Source: RYN-230 sp963782185 (lineage in GTDB: Bacteria > Actinomycetota > Actinomycetes > Streptosporangiales > Streptosporangiaceae). Taken from it: a stretch of DNA of 64,000 nt. Numbering within the stretch: the first letter of the stretch is position 1; each line of letters begins with the position of its first letter. The position numbers were made by a program, and so were the translations under genes. Location: positions 1 to 64,000 of the forward strand of contig CAWAJB010000003.1 of assembly GCA_963782185.1 (NCBI GenBank), read 5' to 3'. This document shows positions 8,649 through 17,548 of this stretch, piece after piece. The notes beneath the pieces are model-generated. The model was not told the DNA's origin and did no database searches. It worked only from the letters and a program-made list of their open reading frames with translations.

Positions 8649-8850
8649 GGCAACGCTCCTTTCCAGTGGGGACGACGGGCAGGTCCCGCGCCCTGCCGGC
8701 ACGATATGGACAACGGCCGGTCCAGGTCGTCACTCAGAGGTGGCATTGTGGGGGGAGTTCTGCCAGCCTGGCGGGGCTGGCCGGTACCCGAAGGGACTAC
8801 TGGTGAGGCAGCGGCCCGACGGGGTGTGACGACATCGAGGGCGGTGCGCG

Positions 8851-11640
8851 ATGGCTTATCCGCCCGCAAAGACCCCACAGCCGACGGGCGCTGGCGGCCC
8901 GGATGGGCTGCTGGCCACGAAGCTGTACCTGCCACGCCTGCAGCCCGGCTTCATAGCCCGCCCACGGCTGACCGAGAGACTCGACGAGGGGCCTGCGGGG
9001 GGGCTGGTGCTGGTCTGTGCCCCGGCCGGGTTCGGCAAGACTGCACTGCTAGCCGACTGGGTTCGGCGGGGCCGGCGCCCGGCCGCCTGGTTGTCACTGG
9101 ACCAAGGCGACAACGATCCGGCCCGGTTCTGGCGCCATGTGATCGCCGCGCTGGAGCGAGTGCGTCCGGGGACCGCCGAGCAGCTCGCCCCCCTGCTCGG
9201 CCCTCCGCCCCCGCCGGCCTTCGATGGGCTGGTTACGGCCCTGATCAACGAGCTGGCCGCCCAGCCCGGCGCGGTCGAGATGATGCTGATCCTCGACGAC
9301 TACCACCTGATCGCCGCCCAGCCGGTGCACGACTCGCTCGGGTTCCTGCTGGAGCACCAGCCTGCGGGCCTGCGGGTGGTACTGGCCAGCCGGGCCGACC
9401 CGCAGCTGGGGCTGGCGCGGCTACGGGGGCGCGGGCAGCTGGCCGAGCTGCGCGCTGGCGAGCTGCGCTTCACTGTCGAGGAGACGGCGGCGCTGCTGCG
9501 CCAGGCGGTCGGGACTGCCCTGCCTGAGGCTGCTGTGGCGATGTTGACGGCACGCACCGAAGGGTGGGTGGCCGGGCTGCAGCTGGCCAGCCTGTCGCTT
9601 CGGCAGCACTCCGATGTGGCCGGGTTCGTGGCGACCTTCTCGGGCAGCCACCGCTATGTCCTTGACTATCTGACCGAGGAAGTGCTGGAGCACCAGCCGG
9701 ATGAGGTCCGCAGCTTTCTGCTGGAGACATCAGTCCTGGAGCGGCTGTCGGGAGGGCTGTGCGACGCTGTGACCGGCCGACCCGGCGGCCAGGCGATGCT
9801 AGAGCGGCTGGAGCGGGCCAACCTGTTCCTGGTCCCGCTGGACGAGGTGCGTGGCTGGTGGCGCTACCACCAGCTGTTCGCCGACCTGCTCCGCGCCCGT
9901 CTGCAGCGGGAGCTACCGGAGAGGGTGCCGGCTCTGCACCGCAACGCCGCCGCCTGGCAGGGCGAGCATGGGCTGGCCGACGACGCCGTAGGTCACGCTC
10001 TGGCCGCCGGGGATGCCGCATGGGCGGCGCGGCTGGTCGAGCAGGAGGCTGACGCGCTGCTGATGCGCGGCGAAGGGGCGACCCTGCGGCGTTGGCTGGA
10101 GGTGTTGCCCGCTGAGCTGGTCGGCTGCCGCCCTCGGCTCTGCCTGGCGCAGGCGCGCTTGGCCATCCTCAGCCGTCGCGTGGAGGGGGTTGACGCCCTG
10201 ATCGATGCCGCCGAGCGCGCCTGGGAAGACACACCGGCGATAGCCGATGAGCCATACGAGCCGTCGGTCGGCCACGCGGCAAGCCTGCTGGCAAACGTCC
10301 CCGCCACGATCGCGCTCGAGCGCGCCATCCTGGCCGAACTCGGCGGCGACGCCGAGCGCACGGCCGCGCTCGCTTCGCAGGCGCTGGCCTTGCTCGGTGC
10401 GGGCGAGTGGACGCTGGCATCCCTGGCCCGCACCCACCTCGCCGTGGCCGAGTGGCTGAGCGGCCGGCTGCCGCAGGCGGAGAGCGCCTTCGCCGCGAGC
10501 GCCGCCCAGTGGCGGGCGACCGGCGAGCCGTTCCCAGCCGCCTGGAGCAGCTACCAGCTCGGAGAGGTCCAGCGTGCCCAAGGCCGCCTGGGCGCGGCCC
10601 TTGAGACCTACCAGCGGGCGCTCGAGATCACAGCAGCCTTGAGTCGGGCCGCCCTGCCGGCTGCGGGCATCGCACACGTAGGCATGGCCGAAGTGGCCTA
10701 CCAGCGGGGCGAGTTGGAGGTCGCACGGGGGCATCTCACCGAGGGCATTGCGCTGAGCCGCCAGCTCGCCTATACCCAGCCGCTGGCCACGGGCCTTTCC
10801 GTCCTGGCCTGGATCCGGCAGGCCGAGGGCGACCACGCTGGCGCACTGGAGGCCATCGGCGAGGCCGAGGGGGTGGCGGCCCCGGGCGTGGCCAGCCTGC
10901 TCAACCCCGTCCCGGCGCAGCGGGCGCGGCTGCTGCTCGCGCAAGGCGACCTCACGGCCGCCACTGCCTGGACGAAGCAGCGCGGCCTTGGTGCCGACGA
11001 CCGGCCGAGCTACGCCAGGGAGCCCGAGCATCTGGTGCTGGCGCGGGTGCTGCTCGCCCACGGCCGGCCCGAGCAGGCGGGTGAGCTCCTGGAGCGGCTG
11101 CAAGGCCTGGCCGTGGCCCAGCAGCGGGCGGGCAGTCGCATCGAGATACAGGCGCTGCAGGCCCTGGTCCTGGCCGCCATCGGGGAGGAGGCCAGCGCAG
11201 TGACCGCCCTGGCCCAGGCGTTCACCCTCGCCCGCCCCGAAGGTTACGTGCGGCTCTTCGCCGACGAGGGCGCCCCCATGGCCGCCCTGCTCGCCCGCCT
11301 GATCGCCACCCAGCGGACCCAGCAGACCGCTGCCGATGGCATCCCGCTCGCCTACCTCGGCCGGGTGGTGCGCGCCTTCGGGCAGGCCACGGCGGCCACC
11401 GGCCCGGGTGGGAGAGCGGGCACAGTCGCGGTGGCTGGCCTGGTCGAGCCGCTGAGCGACCGCGAGCTAGAGGTCCTGCACCTGCTGGCCGCGGGCAAGC
11501 CGAACCAGCAGATCGCCGAGGAACTGGTGGTGGCGCTCAACACCGTCAAAAAGCACGTCGCCCACATCCTCGACAAGCTGGGGGCAGCCAACCGCACCGA
11601 GGCAACCGCCCGCGCCCGCGAACTCGGCCTGCTGCGCTAA
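8851..11640 (+). CDS. LuxR-family ATP-binding (MalT/LAL-type) transcriptional regulator
   Basis: This 929-aa protein has Walker A APAGFGKT at residues 57-64, Walker B MMLILDDYH, a central TPR-rich helical region (about 400-780) and a C-terminal LuxR helix-turn-helix (LSDRELEVLHLLAAGK to NTVKKHVAHILDKLGA). It matches large LAL regulators in length and order. It starts at ATG 8851 and is divergent from the epimerase gene across 202 bp that should carry both promoters. Control of the epimerase operon is a reasonable inference; the ligand is unknown. Confidence 0.92.
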   Translation: MAYPPAKTPQPTGAGGPDGLLATKLYLPRLQPGFIARPRLTERLDEGPAGGLVLVCAPAGFGKTALLADWVRRGRRPAAWLSLDQGDNDPARFWRHVIAALERVRPGTAEQLAPLLGPPPPPAFDGLVTALINELAAQPGAVEMMLILDDYHLIAAQPVHDSLGFLLEHQPAGLRVVLASRADPQLGLARLRGRGQLAELRAGELRFTVEETAALLRQAVGTALPEAAVAMLTARTEGWVAGLQLASLSLRQHSDVAGFVATFSGSHRYVLDYLTEEVLEHQPDEVRSFLLETSVLERLSGGLCDAVTGRPGGQAMLERLERANLFLVPLDEVRGWWRYHQLFADLLRARLQRELPERVPALHRNAAAWQGEHGLADDAVGHALAAGDAAWAARLVEQEADALLMRGEGATLRRWLEVLPAELVGCRPRLCLAQARLAILSRRVEGVDALIDAAERAWEDTPAIADEPYEPSVGHAASLLANVPATIALERAILAELGGDAERTAALASQALALLGAGEWTLASLARTHLAVAEWLSGRLPQAESAFAASAAQWRATGEPFPAAWSSYQLGEVQRAQGRLGAALETYQRALEITAALSRAALPAAGIAHVGMAEVAYQRGELEVARGHLTEGIALSRQLAYTQPLATGLSVLAWIRQAEGDHAGALEAIGEAEGVAAPGVASLLNPVPAQRARLLLAQGDLTAATAWTKQRGLGADDRPSYAREPEHLVLARVLLAHGRPEQAGELLERLQGLAVAQQRAGSRIEIQALQALVLAAIGEEASAVTALAQAFTLARPEGYVRLFADEGAPMAALLARLIATQRTQQTAADGIPLAYLGRVVRAFGQATAATGPGGRAGTVAVAGLVEPLSDRELEVLHLLAAGKPNQQIAEELVVALNTVKKHVAHILDKLGAANRTEATARARELGLLR

Positions 11641-11914
11641 TCCCGACCACCACCCCGCTAGCACTCCAGGTATCCCTTCGGGCCAGATGGGCCGGTGAGC
11701 CCTCGCGAGCTTTCATCCCACGACGTCCACCTTGGTGCGATGGCCGTGGCGACTCCCGCTCGTACCGTGGCTGCACAGCAACCGTGAGGGAGGTCGGGAA
11801 ATGCGGACGGTCACGGCCGAAAGCACTATGCCACTGCGGCGTTCAGGCGGCCAGTCGGCGCCTACCTTCGCGGGATCCGTATCCACGACAACAGGCAGAG
11901 AGCAAGTGAAAGAC

Positions 11915-12734
11915 ATGAGCATGACCCTTCCGGCCCTCACGCCGATGCAGGAGAGCTTGTTCTTGACGCTGTGCGGCAGGGCCCTCGACAACCACTCGAC
12001 GCATCCCATCCTGGCCGACACGATGGCCGAGGAGATCGTTCGAAAGCTCGACTACGACTGCAGCAAGTTCCACCTCAGCGCGAGCCCGATAATCAACATT
12101 GCACTTCGGGCCAAGAAAATCGACGAGGTGGCGCTGGGGTTCGTCACTCACCATCCCGACGCGGTCGCGCTTGACCTTGGGGCCGGACTGGATACTCGGG
12201 TATTCCGCATCGACCCGCCGTTGACTGTTCGACTGGTACGACATCGATTTCCTCCCGGTCATCACCGCTCGCCAGCAACTGCTACCAGACCGCCCGAATG
12301 CGCACGTCGTTGGCGCGGACCTAACCGACCCGAACTGGCTGGACGCCATCCCCACCGGCCTGGCTGTGATCGTCGCCGACGGTCTGATGGCGTTCCTCGC
12401 TCCACAGGACATGATCTCGCTGCTGAATAGTGTCATCAGCCACTTCCCCAGCGGAGAAGTGGCCTTCAACGGCTACACCAGATTCGCCATCTGGGCGGCG
12501 AAGCACTACCACGGCACCCAATCGGTCGCAGACCTCATTAAGTCGCCCGGCTTCGACAACCCGCGCGAACCCGAACGCTGGAACCCCAGACTGAAACTGG
12601 TAAAGGAAATCCTGCTCACGCGAGAGCCCGAGGTCGCCGAGTTCCCGCTGGCCCTTAGCCTGTTCACCCGCCTGGCAGCGCACAGCGCGGCCTTGTCCCG
12701 AAGAGGAACCACCGTCCTGCGTTATCGTTTCTAG
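11915..12734 (+). pseudogene. Class I SAM methyltransferase (LCM/Tcmp-like), one-base frameshift
   Basis: The first frame starts at ATG 11915 (GTG 11906 possible) and carries VALDLGAGLDTRVFRID, the SAM-binding motif of the leucine carboxyl methyltransferase/polyketide O-methyltransferase family. Homology continues in the next frame as DWYDIDFLPVI to TVLRYRF. One extra T at 12228-12229 (GTTCGAC for GTCGAC) explains the shift; the total length is 273 codons plus one base. Otherwise it looks intact, so it is either a recent mutation or a sequence error. Confidence 0.8.
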
Positions 12735-12798
12735 CCTTTCAATCAAAACCCGTCGCGAGCGGACTTTATCTAGCCGCTTACAGAATTATGGAGGAACC

Positions 12799-13677
12799 AT
12801 GAGTTGCGCCCGTAAGCACACCCTAGTCACCGGCTGCTCGTCCGGGATCGGTCGCGCCACCGTGCTGCGGCTCGCCGCGGCTGGCCAGCACGTATACGCC
12901 GGTGTCCGCCGACCCGCCGATGGCGAGCGGCTGGCCCGTTCCGCCGCGGGCGGTGAGGTTACCCCGCTCATCCTCGACATCACTGACACCGGGCACATCA
13001 CCGCGGCGGCCGCCGCAATCATCGGGCATACCGGGCCAGCCGGCCTGGACGGGCTGGTCAACAACGCCGGCTACGGCCTGGCCTGCCCCACCGAACTGGT
13101 GCCTCTCGACGCGTTCCGCCGGCAGCTGGAAGTGAACGTGACTGGTCAGCTGGCCGTCACCCAGGCGATGTTGCCGGCACTGCGGCGAGCCCGCGGCCGC
13201 ATCGTGATGGTCAGCACGATCGGGGTCCGCTTCAGCCCGCCGTTCGCTGGCCCGCTGGACGCGGCCAAGGCCGCGCTCACCGCGCTCGGGGAGGCGTTGC
13301 GCCAGGAACTGGCTCCGTGGGGAGTGCGGGTCGTGCTGGTCGAGCCGGCCACCATCAACAGCGGCGCGGCCGACAAGGTGTCCCGCGACGCCACCGCGGC
13401 CATGGCTGCGGCGGCGCCGGAGGGCCGCACCCTGTACGCGGACGCGTTCACTGCGATGCTCAAGGTCGTGGAGCGGCGGGAGGCGAATGGCAGCCCGCCC
13501 GACGTGGCGGCCGCGACCATCGCCAGGGCCCTGACCGCTCGGCGGCCCCGGACCATCTACCTGTCGGGCAAGGACTCGCGCCGGCTGGCCATCCTCAGCG
13601 GCCTGCCCGCCCCCGTGCTCGACATGGCGCGCAGACGCATCTTCCGCCTGCCGGCCCCGGGCTCCCTGACGTCCTGA
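12799..13677 (+). CDS. Short-chain dehydrogenase/reductase lacking the catalytic Tyr
   Basis: Classical SDR, 292 aa, with cofactor motif TGCSSGIG (11-18), NNAG at 88-91 and active-site Ser in MVST (137-140). The usual YxxxK is LxxxK: L153 (CTG at 13255-13257) and K157, within GPLDAAKAAL. GGAGG before ATG 12799 fixes the start. Loss of Tyr normally abolishes hydride-transfer acid/base catalysis, so it may be a pseudo-enzyme or use an altered mechanism. It follows the frameshifted methyltransferase by 64 bp in the same direction. Confidence 0.88.
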   Translation: MSCARKHTLVTGCSSGIGRATVLRLAAAGQHVYAGVRRPADGERLARSAAGGEVTPLILDITDTGHITAAAAAIIGHTGPAGLDGLVNNAGYGLACPTELVPLDAFRRQLEVNVTGQLAVTQAMLPALRRARGRIVMVSTIGVRFSPPFAGPLDAAKAALTALGEALRQELAPWGVRVVLVEPATINSGAADKVSRDATAAMAAAAPEGRTLYADAFTAMLKVVERREANGSPPDVAAATIARALTARRPRTIYLSGKDSRRLAILSGLPAPVLDMARRRIFRLPAPGSLTS

Positions 13678-13851
13678 CGTCTGCGCCCCAGCCTCGCCGG
13701 GCAGCCACCGGGTCGGGGAGATCTATTCGCAGGTTCGCAAACGGGGTCAGCCGGCCCGCCCCACCATTCGGTCGCCGCGGCTGCGGGGCTGGCCACCACA
13801 AGCGCCGCCGGGCTAGGCTTCGCAGCACCGTGCTGGTGGGGGGAGACGCCT

Positions 13852-14325
13852 GTGGCAGCAGAGCCGGAAGACCAGATGGTGGTAGCCGCGGCGGGCAGCA
13901 GCCGCCTCAGGGCGTCCCATGCTGACCGCGAGCACGTGATCGGCATGCTCAAGGCCGCGTTTGTGCATGGTCGGGTGACCAAAGACGAGTTTGATGCGCG
14001 GGTTGGCCAGGCCCTCGTGTCGCGGACCTATGCGGAATTGGCCGCAGTCACCGCCGACATCCCCGCCAGGCAGATCGCAGACCAGCCGCCAGGCAGCCCG
14101 GCCTCCGCGCAGGGTCGGCCGACGTTGAGCCATGCAGCCAAGGCCCGCCGATGTGTGGTCATTGCGCTAGCCATGATGACGGTGGCCACGTTCGCCCCCG
14201 GCGGCCCCGCGCTCCTCCTGTTCGCGCCGCTCTGTCTTACGGCTTTGATGGTTGCCGCTGCCCAGATTCTCGCCTCACAGCACGAGAAGCGCTCCCGTGG
14301 TCAGCTGGCGGAGCCCACCACCTAG
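13852..14325 (+). CDS. DUF1707 (SHOCT-like) membrane protein
   Basis: The 157-aa protein starts at GTG 13852 after GGGGGGAG. Residues about 20-70 are a DUF1707 domain (RASHADREHVIGMLKAAF, then GRVTKDEFDARVGQAL and YAELAAVTADIP), common as a small N-terminal module in actinobacterial membrane proteins. Two hydrophobic segments follow (about 100-135). The role is unknown; the domain may mediate oligomerisation. Confidence 0.82.
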   Translation: MAAEPEDQMVVAAAGSSRLRASHADREHVIGMLKAAFVHGRVTKDEFDARVGQALVSRTYAELAAVTADIPARQIADQPPGSPASAQGRPTLSHAAKARRCVVIALAMMTVATFAPGGPALLLFAPLCLTALMVAAAQILASQHEKRSRGQLAEPTT

Positions 14326-14334
14326 GCGTGAATC

Positions 14335-15147
14335 TCACGCCGCCTTCAGCTCCGCCCGATCGTGCCCGCGGTGCAGGAACGCGGTGATCACCGGAGCGAC
14401 CTCGTGCGCGCTGTCCAGCAGAACGAGATGCCCTCCGCCTTTGACCGTGTGCAACCGCGCCGACGGGATCAGCCTCGCCATCGTCCGGTGATTCACGTGC
14501 GGTGTCACCGGGTCATCGTCGCCGCACAGGACCAGCGTCTCGTGCCGGATCGACGGCAGGTGGTGCAGGCTGGTCCACCCGGCGAGCGCTGACAGGCGGA
14601 ACGCCGCAGCCAAGAAGCTGCGCGGCTTGGACATCTTGAGGTCCGCGGCCAGTTCCGGCTCGGTCCTCATCCTCCCGCCGAACATGGCACCCGCGGTCTT
14701 GGCGAGCCGGTCGGGATGGTAGCCGCGCGGATGCATCATCCGCAGCAGCGAGGCGGGCCGGCCGGGCAGGGCGGGCCCGCCGAACGAGGTGGACGCCAGG
14801 ATCAGCCTGTCTACCCGCTCGGGGTGGGATATGGCCATCTGCTGGGCGACCGCGCCGCCGAACGAGACGCCGAGGTGGTGGGCGGAGTCCAGGCCCAGGT
14901 GATCCAGGATGCCCGCGCCGATGTCCGCCAGGCCCCGCATCGTCATCGGGGATGACGGCACCTGGGAGGAGCCGATGCCCGGGGCGTCGTAGGTGATCAC
15001 CCGGCAGCCGTGAAGGTGCTCCACGAGAGGTCCCCAGTGGCACATCTCGCTGAAGATGCCGGAGTGCAGCAGGATCGGGACGCCTTCGCCCGCCGACTGG
15101 ACGTGAATGCGCAGGCCCCGGATGGCCAGCTGGTAGTTGCAGATCAT
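14335..15147 (-). CDS. Alpha/beta hydrolase, PHA-depolymerase-like
   Basis: This hydrolase has nucleophile S95 in GVSFGG, a later acid in CGDDDP and histidine in GGGHLVLLD. The pattern MHPRGYHP, GWTSLHHL and CGDDDPVTPHVN fits intracellular medium-chain PHA depolymerases. The start is uncertain: ATG 15147 has GAGG six bases upstream; the frame is also open to ATG 15159, ATG 15180 and GTG 15195. Substrate assignment rests on motif resemblance only. Two identical dyads lie upstream. Confidence 0.8.
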   Translation of the reverse strand: MICNYQLAIRGLRIHVQSAGEGVPILLHSGIFSEMCHWGPLVEHLHGCRVITYDAPGIGSSQVPSSPMTMRGLADIGAGILDHLGLDSAHHLGVSFGGAVAQQMAISHPERVDRLILASTSFGGPALPGRPASLLRMMHPRGYHPDRLAKTAGAMFGGRMRTEPELAADLKMSKPRSFLAAAFRLSALAGWTSLHHLPSIRHETLVLCGDDDPVTPHVNHRTMARLIPSARLHTVKGGGHLVLLDSAHEVAPVITAFLHRGHDRAELKAA

Positions 15148-15887
15148 CGGAGGCCTCATTACCTCATCGTTTCTCGCCATTTGTGAGCGCTGCACGTGAC
15201 CGTTACGGGTGATGTGCCACCCGCAGAGAGAACAGGGGTGCGCCCGGTGACGCGTGATCAGTTATCGCCCGAGCCGTCCCCGGTTGAGTACTCGCGGACC
15301 CCTGAGGGCCAGCGCGGTGGGAACCGTCACACCCCGCTAGCGCTTTCCTGATGACCTCGCGGTAGTCGGTCGCCCCGGCTTTGAGGGTGATGTGACACCC
15401 CGGTTGCCGGAACGGGCTGGCCGCCGTCCGAGGCTGATGCCCCGGACTCTGCAGCTCACAGTACGCTAGTCACCTAAAACTAGCAATGAAATTCAAGAAT
15501 AGTGAGTTAACCTTTTCCCCGACGGAGCGGAACCTTCCACCAGGCATTCCGGGCCACTCGCCTGCGTGCCGACGACTCCGGGAGGGCTGCCTGGCGAGTT
15601 CCGGCGTCCGCGAGCCTGGACACGGCGGCCACGGCCCGAGGGATGGCAGCTACCAGGGAGGACGGGCAGAAGCAGGCGACGATACCCAGGTACGCGCGGG
15701 ACGAGGTCACGGTGCAATTAGCGGGCAATGTCTCCAAGCTGGGTTACCGCAGCTCGCCGGGAAGCAGGCTATGCGCTTCCCGAACTGACGGTCGCGCTAC
15801 GTGGTCACAGTGTGGGGGAAAGCGACCGGGCTGCGATTCCCGGCTGTGTCCACGGCCCGCAGGCCAAACTGCACGTTGTCCTTGGCG
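15148..15887. other. Long intergenic region with duplicated dyad and an A/T-rich patch
   Basis: No credible gene. It contains GGGTG-N6-CACCC twice (15207-15222 and 15385-15400, differing in one loop base) and an unusually A/T-rich stretch at 15460-15530 with the small hairpin GCTAGT-N8-ACTAGC. The patch could hold the promoter of the membrane-protein gene on the right. Confidence 0.5.
15207..15400. promoter_or_regulatory. Two copies of a 16-bp dyad, operator candidates
   Basis: GGGTGATGTGCCACCC (15207-15222) and GGGTGATGTGACACCC (15385-15400) are the same dyad 178 bp apart, about 60 and 238 bp upstream of the hydrolase start. Paired half-sites GGTG/CACC suggest binding of a dimeric regulator with looping. 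Confidence 0.4.
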
Positions 15888-16541
15888 ATGTCGAGCGTGA
15901 CCGCGGTGACGTTGCGTCAGCGGCTCGGCTCGTTCATCGGCGTCGCGTTCGGGCTGATCTACGTGGAGGTCAACGCCGGCGTCCTGGCCGCGCCGGCCGC
16001 GACGGCGGTGAGGATCGCGGGAGCGGTGGCGTTCGCCGGGCTGCTGGCGCTGCTCGCGGTCAGGAGGGGTTCGGCCGCACCGGCCACCGCGGCGGCGCGC
16101 GGCGGCTTCGGGCCACGGTACTGGCTGGTGGTGGCGGCCGAGGTGGCGGCTATCGCGGCCGGCAGTGCCCTGCTCAATGGCCCGTTCGACCAGCCCCGCG
16201 CCGTGGTGGCCTGGGTCTCGGTTGTGGTCGGGGTGCACTTTGCCGCCCTGGCCGCGGCCTGGCGGGTGTCATTGTTCCGCTGGCTGGGCGCGGCCATTGC
16301 CCTGGCCGGAGTGGCCGGCCTGGCCGCCGCGGGCTTCGGCGCGTCCAGCGCCGTGATCGCCACCGTCGGGGGCGTTCTGCCCGGGGCACTGCTCCTGGCG
16401 GCCGGCTACCGCGGCGCCAGCGCCGTCACCGTGTTCCGAAGCCAGCAAGCCCGAAGATCAGCCTGGCAGGCACCCCGCACCAGACTGCAGCCCTCTGACC
16501 AGCCGAACGGGCTAAACGATCTCGCTCGCCCGCAAAATTAA
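15888..16541 (+). CDS. Uncharacterised integral membrane protein
   Basis: A 217-aa product is predicted from ATG 15888 (MSSVTAVTLRQRLGSF); the frame is open upstream but without membrane-protein character. About six transmembrane helices are visible (for example FIGVAFGLIYVEVNAG and AAIALAGVAGLAAAGF), ending with VLPGALLLAAGYRGA. The last 35 residues are hydrophilic and unlike the rest, suggesting a shifted or replaced C-terminus. No family with a known function is recognised. Confidence 0.6.
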   Translation: MSSVTAVTLRQRLGSFIGVAFGLIYVEVNAGVLAAPAATAVRIAGAVAFAGLLALLAVRRGSAAPATAAARGGFGPRYWLVVAAEVAAIAAGSALLNGPFDQPRAVVAWVSVVVGVHFAALAAAWRVSLFRWLGAAIALAGVAGLAAAGFGASSAVIATVGGVLPGALLLAAGYRGASAVTVFRSQQARRSAWQAPRTRLQPSDQPNGLNDLARPQN

Positions 16542-16566
16542 CGCGCGCTCAGTGCTGCCGCCAGGG

Positions 16567-16633
16567 GGCTGGGCCGGTCAGGCGGGCTGGGCCGGTCAAA
16601 AGGGCTGGGCCGGTCAAAGGGCTGGGCGGTCGC
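16567..16633 (+). repeat. Tandem repeat, 17-18 bp x about 4
   Basis: Units of GGCTGGGCCGGTCA plus 3-4 variable bases repeat four times in non-coding DNA just after the membrane-protein gene. The whole stretch 16542-17032 has no gene: it holds this repeat and the hairpin at 16718. Confidence 0.75.
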
Positions 16634-16717
16634 CGGGAGCAGGAGGCCTCGTCACCACACTGACAACGCCAGTAATACAGGCCACAGGGGTACAGCTGGC
16701 GAGGATGCCGGGTCTGG

Positions 16718-16763
16718 TTCGTGGACGGAAATGGCTGTTGGGGCAACCATTTCCGTCCACGAA
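16718..16763. repeat. Perfect 17-bp inverted repeat
   Basis: TTCGTGGACGGAAATGG (16718-16734) and its exact complement CCATTTCCGTCCACGAA (16747-16763) flank a 12-base loop. No T-run follows, so it is not a canonical terminator. It could be a bidirectional terminator, an element end or a recombination site. Confidence 0.8.
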
Positions 16764-17032
16764 TGCCGCGGCGAACGGCTCGCGTGTCCGTTTGTGGACT
16801 TAAGGGCTGTTGCGGCGGCCTTTCCGGTCACGGGGGGTGGTGCCTTCGGCTGTGCCAGGGCCGTCCGTGATCACCACGGCCTCCGGCTGCCGAGACCCGC
16901 AGGGAGGACGCGGAAGGAGCCAGGGGCGGACCGTCGCTGACCCACCGGATGCCAGCGCAGGACCACCGGGCTATGAGCGGCGCGGCTGTGGGGACGAACC
17001 GGCAGGCCCCCGACGCCGGCACCCGGCTACGG

Positions 17033-17236
17033 CTACTCGCTCCGCCACTCGCCGCCGTGGACTCTGGCGTACCTGCGCTGCTTACGCGGCGAATCAGCAA
17101 ACTGGCTGTACATGTCCTGGGCAGTACGGTGAGTCCGGCGCGTCAAAGATCGCGTTCTGAAACCAACCAGGCTCGCGAATCCCCAGATTGCCAGGAGCAG
17201 AGCGGCGAAGAAGAGAAGAGCCTCCCACCACGGCAT
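17033..17236 (-). CDS. Small single-span membrane protein
   Basis: A 67-aa protein starts at ATG 17236 behind GAGGTGAT. It has one N-terminal transmembrane helix (ALLFFAALLLAIWGFASLVGF, residues about 6-26) followed by a basic cytoplasmic tail with RTRSLTRRTHRTAQD and RKQRRYARVHGG. The layout is typical of conserved actinobacterial small membrane proteins of unknown role. Confidence 0.6.
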   Translation of the reverse strand: MPWWEALLFFAALLLAIWGFASLVGFRTRSLTRRTHRTAQDMYSQFADSPRKQRRYARVHGGEWRSE

Positions 17237-17548
17237 CTGGATCACCTCGATCCATCTGGACGATGAGGTTCTTCCTTCCCCGCGGGACCGCTTCAAACAT
17301 GCGACGTCCCGGCCGGGCGGTGGCCGGCGTGGCTGCTGCGCCATGTGGCAGCCCGGCTTCCCAGAAGCCGGCTGCGACGCTGGTCGGGGCGGCCTGGCCG
17401 GTGATGAGGGCATGCGGGCCGGTCTACGGCCCAGGGCAGAGGCTGGTCTACCCTGGTGGGGGCCAAGGTCATGACATGCCACGTGATATGGCCACATGGC
17501 GCCCCTCCGGCCTTGCGCTGATCTGCCCGCCCGGAGCGGTGACGAACA
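17237..17548. other. Divergent intergenic region
   Basis: This 312-base gap lies between a small membrane-protein gene (left, minus) and the DUF2252 gene (right, plus) and should carry both promoters. No clear hexamers or dyads are seen. Confidence 0.4.
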
